The translations under genes were made by a program, and so were the position numbers. DNA of 6,128 nt, taken from positions 1 through 6,128 of the forward strand of contig PBUZ01000108.1 of NCBI GenBank assembly GCA_002728035.1, read 5' to 3'. Every line of letters begins with the position of its first letter. The stretch's first letter is position 1. The stretch is from Methanobacteriota archaeon (GTDB lineage: Archaea > Thermoplasmatota > Poseidoniia > Poseidoniales > Poseidoniaceae). The notes under the pieces are model-generated. The model worked only from the letters and a program-made list of their open reading frames with translations, did no database searches and was not told where the DNA came from. Below are positions 1-4,474 of the stretch, piece by piece.

Positions 1-62
1 AAAGGCGCTGGGATGAGGTCCCAGTCCGTAACGGTTCGCAGGTTCGAATCCTGCCTCCTGCA
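1..62 (+). tRNA. tRNA-Leu (anticodon GAG), 5' end cut by the window
   Basis: Reads CUC-type leucine codons. The window opens in the D-loop/D-stem (AAAGGCG, typical of archaeal tRNA-Leu). The anticodon stem is ctggg (8-12) with cccag (20-24), around a 7-nt loop with anticodon GAG at 15-17. A long type II variable arm follows, with stem ccg/cgg (26-28/32-34) and loop taa. The T-arm is gcagg/cctgc (38-42/50-54) with loop ttcgaat. The 3' acceptor strand is ctcctgc (55-61) and the discriminator is A62. The next bases are CT, so CCA is not encoded and must be added after transcription, as is common in archaea. The 5' acceptor strand, predicted to be gcaggag, lies before the window. The long variable arm together with GAG makes leucine secure; serine would need a different anticodon. 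Confidence 0.93.
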
Positions 63-91
63 CTCTCAACAATGAACATCAGCGCGGGGCA

Positions 92-145
92 GGATGAAAT
101 CCCAGTCTGTAACGGTTCGCAGGTTCGAATCCTGCCCTCTGCACT
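92..145 (+). pseudogene. Partial copy of the tRNA-Leu 3' part
   Basis: This 54-nt stretch repeats 11-64 at a constant offset of 81, with five mismatches. It includes a perfect 28-bp repeat (28-55 against 109-136) covering half of the variable arm and the whole T-arm. Similarity stops just before the anticodon loop. The 5' half of a tRNA is not recognisable upstream: no gcagagg acceptor strand and no D-arm like copy 1. The sequence facing cccag (101-105) can pair at only two positions, so the anticodon stem is broken. The loop would read GAA (96-98), a phenylalanine anticodon on a leucine body. I therefore call it a non-functional fragment, either an attachment-site scar or a decayed duplicate. 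A functional split-tRNA 3' half is a remote alternative. Confidence 0.8.
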
Positions 146-169
146 ACGAATCTAAAGGGTTTGAACCTC

Positions 170-185
170 GTTGGTGACAACCAAC
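170..185 (+). repeat. Short perfect hairpin between the tRNA fragments
   Basis: The arms gttggt (170-175) and accaac (180-185) pair perfectly around a GACA loop. The hairpin lies between the second and third tRNA-derived fragments. No T-run follows, so it does not look like a terminator. It could be chance or part of a decayed tRNA arm. Confidence 0.3.
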
Positions 186-210
186 ATCGGTTCGAACGCT
201 GCCCTCTGCG
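186..210 (+). repeat. Third, more decayed tRNA-Leu 3'-end fragment
   Basis: Alignment with 118-142 shows an 8-nt match, ggttcgaa (T-loop core), then two mismatches, then an 11-nt match, ctgccctctgc (end of T-stem plus acceptor strand). About 19 of 24 positions agree. The acceptor part has the ctc version of copy 2 rather than the tcc version of copy 1. Only the T-arm and acceptor end are present, and the T-stem no longer pairs well. It is an inert remnant of the same repeat family. Confidence 0.6.
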
Positions 211-250
211 CGCTTCGCATCTCACAGTGACGCAGGGCTGGGTGAGAGCG

Positions 251-264
251 CTGCCTCCAACACT
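251..264 (+). repeat. Possible fourth tRNA-Leu acceptor-end remnant
   Basis: The sequence ctgcctccaacact matches the last bases of copy 1 and its flank (51-64) at 12 of 14 positions, and it has the tcc version seen in copy 1. A gcagg at 232-236 could be a leftover T-stem strand, but the spacing and loop are lost. The match is short and could be chance; its placement in line with the other fragments is the main support. Confidence 0.35.
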
Positions 265-267
265 CCG

Positions 268-282
268 TTTTTTACCCGTTTT
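268..282 (+). terminator. T-rich terminator behind the tRNA locus
   Basis: A run of six T (268-273) is followed by a second run of four (279-282). Archaeal RNA polymerase terminates on plus-strand T-runs without needing a hairpin, so this is a plausible end for the tRNA-Leu transcript. It overlaps the stop codon of the convergent methyltransferase gene. Confidence 0.45.
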
Positions 283-1267
283 CCCTGTTCATGGGCTTCC
301 GCGCCCTGATGTACATGTCGCGCTCGGGATGCTTAGGGAAGAACTGGAACGTTGCGGTGTGCCCTGGTAGGAAGAAGCGAGCAATTTCCTTCACGATGTT
401 AACCGGTGTAAATCTTGGAAACATGCCCATTCGATATTTCATGACCTGTACAACTTCGAGGCCAAGGGATTCCAACATCGCCACGAGCAGGGTTTCAGAG
501 GCGAAACTGAGGTGGTCGGGTAACGAGTAGGGTTTGTGATGGTGTTTGGCCTCGAGGTGGCTTGAGTCCCCTGTTTGGAGAAACAATTCCCCGCCCTCGT
601 TGAGCATCGAAACCCACTGGCCAATGTCCTCTCTGGGGTCGGGTAAATGGCTGAAGACGTTGAGGGCTGAGATGACATCGTAGGTCCGGTCGTGTTCGGT
701 GGTGTCAAAGAACACCAAATCCATGCCTCGCGTCTTGGCCGCTGCTCGCTTGTGTTCGTTGGGCTCCAGCCCTGTGACGGCGATGCCTTCTCCGCCAACG
801 ATGTTCAATGCTTCCACAAACTCACCGTGGCCACAGCCGATGTCCAACCAATCAACGGGGGCGTCGGACGTAAATTTTGCCGGGTATTGAAAATCGTTCA
901 ACACCGACAGGTAAATTTCCTTCATGAACGGTCGAAATTCTCCCGATACCTCGAGCTCTTCGTCCCCTTTGTGCATGCCAGACTTACTTGCTGCATCGAT
1001 CTCTGATGATGAGGGTCGGGGGTTGGTAAACAACAGGCCGCAATCGGAGCACTTCACCAAACGGTATCCATTTTCCGTGTCGTAGTCGGTCCAAGACGTT
1101 GATTTGCACAACAGGCAGGGGACCTCTTCCAACGCTCCGCCCATCGTCTCAAAACGAGACTTTCCATTACATGAGGGTTTCACCGATTTCATTTGTTGGG
1201 CCATTGACCTCGGTTCCGTTTTGAGTTCAGAGGGTTCTTTCCAATAGTTTCGCGGTGTGATGTTCAT
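272..1267 (-). CDS. Class I SAM-dependent methyltransferase with N-terminal zinc ribbon
   Basis: Predicted to be a soluble enzyme of 331 residues transferring a methyl group from S-adenosylmethionine to an unknown acceptor. Residues 51-76 form a zinc ribbon (C51, C54, C73, C76) ending in CGLLFTNPRPS, a signature seen in methyltransferases that act on sugars or other small molecules. The Rossmann core follows: glycine-rich motif I LDIGCGHGEF (141-150), the acidic strand end GLEPN (166-170), DVISALNVFSHLPDP (197-211), and MLNEGGELFLQTG (221-233). DHLSFASETLLVAMLESLGLEV (251-272) is the usual closing element. I chose ATG at 1267 because a TATA-like box lies about 35 bp upstream. A TTG five codons further up and ATGs at 1204 or 1144 are alternatives, and the first 45 residues have no recognisable fold. 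It faces the tRNA locus and is divergent from the membrane operon. The family is secure; the substrate is unknown. Confidence 0.85.
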   Translation of the reverse strand: MNITPRNYWKEPSELKTEPRSMAQQMKSVKPSCNGKSRFETMGGALEEVPCLLCKSTSWTDYDTENGYRLVKCSDCGLLFTNPRPSSSEIDAASKSGMHKGDEELEVSGEFRPFMKEIYLSVLNDFQYPAKFTSDAPVDWLDIGCGHGEFVEALNIVGGEGIAVTGLEPNEHKRAAAKTRGMDLVFFDTTEHDRTYDVISALNVFSHLPDPREDIGQWVSMLNEGGELFLQTGDSSHLEAKHHHKPYSLPDHLSFASETLLVAMLESLGLEVVQVMKYRMGMFPRFTPVNIVKEIARFFLPGHTATFQFFPKHPERDMYIRARKPMNRENG

Positions 1268-1293
1268 CAGCAAAGGGTGCAATCATGGAAAAA

Positions 1294-1310
1294 TGAGTAA
1301 ATAGTATGAC
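1294..1310. promoter_or_regulatory. Shared divergent TATA-like region
   Basis: The AT-rich core gtaaatagtat (1297-1307) is centred about 24 bp before the ATG at 1326 on the plus strand and about 35 bp before the ATG at 1267 on the minus strand. The plus-strand distance fits a leaderless archaeal transcript, and no Shine-Dalgarno is seen before 1326. One box may serve both directions; the minus-strand role is less certain. Confidence 0.5.
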
Positions 1311-1325
1311 GAGGTTTTCTCGTTC

Positions 1326-2633
1326 ATGGCAGAACTGGAGTCCATGACGCCGGTTGCTGCAATCGTTTGTATCCTCTTGGGATGCACCAGTTTGTTGCTG
1401 CTCAAGCGGTCTCCGAATCGTGGATGGATTGACCAAATGGGCGGTATGATGCTCGGTTGGATCATCTTGTTTATGGGACTTGGTTATGCCGCAAAAGCGG
1501 TTCGAGAAGCCCTTTGGGAAACCGATGTGGACTTGGATTTTTTTCGATACACGCAACACTCTTTCGGTTTGATTTCAATCATTCTCGGAGCTTCCTTTAC
1601 ATTCTTCTATCCCTACCCCATTATGCAAAAAGCCTCACGAATCAAGACAGCCCCGTACTTCGTTGGTGTGCTGAGTTTGATTCTCATCGTGACCATGTTG
1701 CTCTTGGATTACAGGTACATGGGCGCTATACAAATCCTCTATATCCCTGGATTTATCATTCTCATTTCTGTTTACTTCCGTTTCCTCACCGATGAAATCA
1801 ACAACGGTGACGAGACTGCGCGGAGGCTTTCTTTTGCAGCAGGACTGATCATCATTGCATTGCATGGAGCAGAAATGACATGGTGGTTGGCTCAGTTGAT
1901 TTCGATCAACGATGAATTCATCGGAAGAAGTGCAATTGCGTCGGGTGTTGGGGATTATTCGCGGATACCCACGTGGATTGGTTACAATGTGATGACGACG
2001 ATTGGGGCGGTGGCCACCCTTACCCTTGCTGCCGGAGAAACATGGCGAGCCCAGGTAAAAGGAATGAGTGGATTCACCATCATCATCTACCTCATTCTTG
2101 GCGTGGGCTTGATCAGTGGAATCGCAGATTATGCCGTGCTTGATATCGTGAACAGTTGCATGTACACCGTGTGCAATGATTTCCCAGAAAGCTACAACAT
2201 CTGGTACACGTTTACGACGGATGCATTGGTTCTTCTCTTTACGCCGCTCATTTCGATGTATGTTCTGTTAAATTTTGATGTCGTCGATTCGGGGTCGGAA
2301 GAAAATCGTTGGTTGACGAGGATCATTGTGATCTTGATGTTGCTCATCATATCATCCACCATGATTGAATTGCTTCAATCCTTCCTCCCCGTATCGCAAA
2401 TGATTTCATCAGCCATTCTTGCCATGGTCGTTGCAATCTTCATCGGCTGGGAAGAGCGAATCATGCAAAAACTGATTGAACAAGGCGAGAGCATTTCAAA
2501 GAAATTGTCTTCATTAAAGGAAATAAATGAACCCGATTTGGATACGACGGAACTCGATTTTTTCTCAAAGGCCATGGCGTCCCTCCTTGTGTTCACCGTG
2601 ATTCTGTGCTTTTTGTACTCTTCAATAACGTGA
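1326..2633 (+). CDS. Uncharacterised polytopic membrane protein (about 12 helices)
   Basis: I do not recognise this 435-residue protein. It is strongly hydrophobic. Likely membrane segments lie near residues 8-26, 38-56, 78-96, 110-128, 133-152, 168-190, 216-236, 249-275, 294-316, 330-350, 356-374 and 416-432. Segment 6 has unusual polar and aromatic residues (H180, E183, W186, W187). The loop between segments 8 and 9 has C278 and C283 and may hold a disulphide if it faces outward. After segment 11 comes a charged, probably amphipathic stretch (375-410, WEERIMQKLIEQGESISKKL onward) that may lie on the membrane or pair with a partner, then a final helix. There is no kinase, ATPase or known transporter signature, so sensor, channel and transporter all remain open. 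ATG 1326 is favoured by the TATA box spacing; M7 is an alternative. It is the first gene of an operon with the gene 9 bp downstream. Confidence 0.85.
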   Translation: MAELESMTPVAAIVCILLGCTSLLLLKRSPNRGWIDQMGGMMLGWIILFMGLGYAAKAVREALWETDVDLDFFRYTQHSFGLISIILGASFTFFYPYPIMQKASRIKTAPYFVGVLSLILIVTMLLLDYRYMGAIQILYIPGFIILISVYFRFLTDEINNGDETARRLSFAAGLIIIALHGAEMTWWLAQLISINDEFIGRSAIASGVGDYSRIPTWIGYNVMTTIGAVATLTLAAGETWRAQVKGMSGFTIIIYLILGVGLISGIADYAVLDIVNSCMYTVCNDFPESYNIWYTFTTDALVLLFTPLISMYVLLNFDVVDSGSEENRWLTRIIVILMLLIISSTMIELLQSFLPVSQMISSAILAMVVAIFIGWEERIMQKLIEQGESISKKLSSLKEINEPDLDTTELDFFSKAMASLLVFTVILCFLYSSIT

Positions 2634-2637
2634 GGTG
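2632..2637 (+). promoter_or_regulatory. Shine-Dalgarno of the second operon gene
   Basis: GAGGTG complements the archaeal 16S 3' end. It overlaps the TGA stop of the upstream gene and sits 5 nt before the ATG at 2643. It fixes that start and shows that the second gene is translated from the shared message, unlike the leaderless first gene. Confidence 0.75.
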
Positions 2638-2642
2638 GGTGA

Positions 2643-3344
2643 ATGGAAAAAGACAGCGGTGATGTTCGTGATGTGTTGACGAATCTCTACTCGAATTCAA
2701 CTGCAAATCGATACATTGCTGCAACCGTCCTTGCCTTGGTCGTCGTGTTCAGTTACACTGGATACGACACCCTTGTTTACAGGCATGATGTTATCCAAAA
2801 TTACGCCGAAGACAATGAATGGTTGGTGAGCTTTGAAACAGTCAACGATACACTGCAACAGACGGTGGTCTTGCAGGATGAAGAAAGCAGAGATTTGGAA
2901 TTTGATATGGCTGGTTTTTCGGTTCCGGATGACTATCGCATCGGCTACATTGAAGTACAAATTACCGGCGAGGAATCGGCCGGCCTGGTGAGTGGCAACC
3001 AATGCGATTCAATTGCAGGAGATATCGTCCGCAATGAATTGACGGCGCAATGGGACGATCCAAGCAACAATTTGTCTGGGCAGGACAGCAGTTGCGTTCC
3101 TATCGACCTGCGACTCGGTGTTTATCCTGACTTTGATGGAGAAGACCGAACGGTTCAGTCAATCAATGAATATCAGGCCCTCATGGATTGGACGGAGGAA
3201 GGTTGGGGAGAAGGCTTCCTTGTGCTCACCCTGGAATTGGACACCAACAGCAACACACCATTCATTGGAGTGGATGACGACGAAGAAATCACCATCGACA
3301 TCAACGTGGTGATGTTTCGTGCTTCCGTAGAAGCAATTGAATGA
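2643..3344 (+). CDS. Small membrane-anchored protein with acidic outer domain, unknown function
   Basis: I do not recognise a family for this 233-residue protein. Residues 1-23 are a polar N-terminus. Residues 24-41 (YIAATVLALVVVFSYTGY) are a single hydrophobic helix with no signal-peptidase or lipobox cysteine motif, so it is probably an uncleaved anchor. The remaining 190 residues are rich in Asp and Glu with beta-like alternation. They contain two cysteines (C121 and C151) that could form one disulphide, N-glycosylation sequons (NDT 68-70, NLS 143-145) and an acidic run DDDEE (211-215) that could bind cations. An outward-facing domain fits this composition but is inferred. The gene starts 9 bp after the membrane protein and has its own Shine-Dalgarno, so the two products are probably made together and may form a complex. 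Its stop is 16 bp from that of the convergent phoU-like gene, and no obvious terminator lies between. Confidence 0.8.
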   Translation: MEKDSGDVRDVLTNLYSNSTANRYIAATVLALVVVFSYTGYDTLVYRHDVIQNYAEDNEWLVSFETVNDTLQQTVVLQDEESRDLEFDMAGFSVPDDYRIGYIEVQITGEESAGLVSGNQCDSIAGDIVRNELTAQWDDPSNNLSGQDSSCVPIDLRLGVYPDFDGEDRTVQSINEYQALMDWTEEGWGEGFLVLTLELDTNSNTPFIGVDDDEEITIDINVVMFRASVEAIE

Positions 3345-3360
3345 TGAGCGCAACCGCCAC

Positions 3361-4401
3361 CTAATCGTCTCTAATTTCAACCATGAGTGCAGAGAGTTTC
3401 ATGTTCAGGAGGATTTCTCCGAAGTCTCTCGAGTATGCGCACAACCGACGGACGGATTCAGAAATGGACACGGCGGCCGCTAATTGACGGTTTTTCTTTT
3501 CGCTGTCAAAAATGGATGTTTCGTATGTTTTCAATTCGGTTTGCAGCGTCTTGAGTTGGTGCCTGGCCGTTTCAATGCGATGGGAGTCTTGGGTACGGAT
3601 GTTAATCATCAACTCCTTGAGCGCTTCTTGCCAGAGCGGGAGGTTGAGGATGGGGGGCGTCATCTTGAGGGTTGAGATATGCTCGGTATGCTCGATAATG
3701 AAGAGTGTAAGATTGTTGACGTGATCCATCATGCGTTCAAGGCATCGAGCAAGATTGGCGTATTCGAGGGCTTGTCCTCTGGTTACGTTCAGCCTTGAAG
3801 CGGCCTGATAGGATTCGAACACAATTCGGATTTGTCGTTCGACCAGGTAAAGCAAACTATCAACCTCGCTTTCCCGTTCTTCATGGTCGGAAAGGAAGTC
3901 GATGTCACCTCCCGAAAACACTTCTTGTAAATCCCGTACCAATGACGAGACGAGCAGGTACATTCGCTTGAGGCTCGCATGAAGTGGCATATCGCCGGGA
4001 TTGAGAAGGCATCTCAGCTCGGTGCTGTTCACATTTTCCTCCACGATTTCAAAACCGCGGGTTGAGCGGAGGAATCGCCGGATAATTTTGGTGGGGGGTT
4101 CGTCTTCTGAATGAAACATAACGATCACGTCTGCGCCCGAAATATAGGCTCCCATCAAGTGGTCGTGCAGGCTTTTTGGGGGGATTTCGTCGAGATTGAT
4201 TCGAACATGTCGCTCCACCCGTTGGTTTTGTTGGAGGGGTGTGATTCGGAGTGCTCCGCTCGGTCGCCAGTCAACTTTGAGGGAAGAGCGAGGTTCGAGT
4301 TGATTGTGCAAAACCCAAGGTTTTGGGAGACTGAGGGTGAAGGTGCTTCCTCCTGTCGCCTGAAGTTTTCGGACATCGTGATCGCCTGGACCAAGTGCCA
4401 T
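3361..4401 (-). CDS. phoU: PhoU-family phosphate uptake regulator with AbrB/SpoVT-like N-terminal domain
   Basis: This 346-residue protein has the architecture of archaeal phosphate uptake regulators. Residues 8-55 form a swapped-hairpin AbrB/SpoVT-like domain (VRKLQATGGSTFTLSLPKPW, then LKVDWRPSGALRITP), expected to bind DNA. A linker region spans roughly 56-135. Two PhoU helical repeats follow, about 139-235 and 252-340. They carry acidic ExxxD-type patterns such as ESEVD (177-181) and ERMMD (222-226), which in PhoU proteins bind metal. It is divergent from the Pit transporter, so it probably senses phosphate status and controls transporter synthesis or activity, possibly with autoregulation. 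I placed the start at ATG 4401 because a TATA box lies about 25 bp upstream. A GTG at 4440 in the same frame would put the promoter inside the gene. No Shine-Dalgarno is seen, so the message is probably leaderless. Confidence 0.9.
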   Translation of the reverse strand: MALGPGDHDVRKLQATGGSTFTLSLPKPWVLHNQLEPRSSLKVDWRPSGALRITPLQQNQRVERHVRINLDEIPPKSLHDHLMGAYISGADVIVMFHSEDEPPTKIIRRFLRSTRGFEIVEENVNSTELRCLLNPGDMPLHASLKRMYLLVSSLVRDLQEVFSGGDIDFLSDHEERESEVDSLLYLVERQIRIVFESYQAASRLNVTRGQALEYANLARCLERMMDHVNNLTLFIIEHTEHISTLKMTPPILNLPLWQEALKELMINIRTQDSHRIETARHQLKTLQTELKTYETSIFDSEKKNRQLAAAVSISESVRRLCAYSRDFGEILLNMKLSALMVEIRDD

Positions 4402-4413
4402 GAATTTGGTAAA

Positions 4414-4427
4414 ATATAGGCCTATAT
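4414..4427. promoter_or_regulatory. 14-bp perfect palindrome, candidate operator
   Basis: The sequence atataggcctatat is perfectly self-complementary around the GGCC centre. It covers the TATA box and initiation zone of phoU and sits about 50-60 bp before the pit start. A dimeric AbrB-like protein would be expected to use a symmetric site. Binding by the neighbouring regulator is an inference; part of the symmetry comes from the AT-rich TATA element itself. Confidence 0.45.
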
Positions 4428-4429
4428 AG
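4422..4429 (-). promoter_or_regulatory. TATA box of the phoU-like gene
   Basis: The sequence ctatatag, identical on both strands, is centred about 25 bp before the ATG at 4401. That is the expected place for a TATA box on a leaderless archaeal transcript. It overlaps the palindrome at 4414-4427. Confidence 0.6.
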
Positions 4430-4443
4430 AATATACTCACTCT

Positions 4444-4454
4444 AGTATAAGTAT
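4444..4454 (+). promoter_or_regulatory. TATA box of the Pit transporter gene
   Basis: The sequence agtataagtat is centred about 26 bp before the ATG at 4475, and no Shine-Dalgarno precedes that ATG. Both facts fit a leaderless transcript starting at or next to the start codon. Confidence 0.55.
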
Positions 4455-4474
4455 TGAGTTACGGTAGCAAGTTC

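Noticed and set aside
92..264. CRISPR-like array from the spaced tRNA repeats
   Set aside because: The repeats are tRNA 3' ends of decreasing length and identity, with unequal spacing. They do not have the uniform repeats and spacers of a CRISPR array.
161..370. Plus-strand open frame across the tRNA fragments and the methyltransferase 3' end
   Set aside because: It starts at TTG, runs through tRNA-derived repeats and then antisense to a well-supported gene. It has no promoter or ribosome site and no recognisable product.
692..1006. Plus-strand open frame inside the methyltransferase
   Set aside because: The opposite strand has unmistakable methyltransferase motifs. This frame gives a product with no domain and no start signal.
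3345..3360. Possible terminator between the convergent operon and phoU-like genes
   Set aside because: The 16-bp gap has no T-run on either strand and no hairpin. Termination probably occurs inside the opposing genes.
4402..4440. Thirteen-codon upstream extension of the phoU-like gene from a GTG
   Set aside because: It would translate through the TATA box and palindrome. The family domain begins just after the ATG at 4401, and the TATA box is correctly spaced for that ATG.
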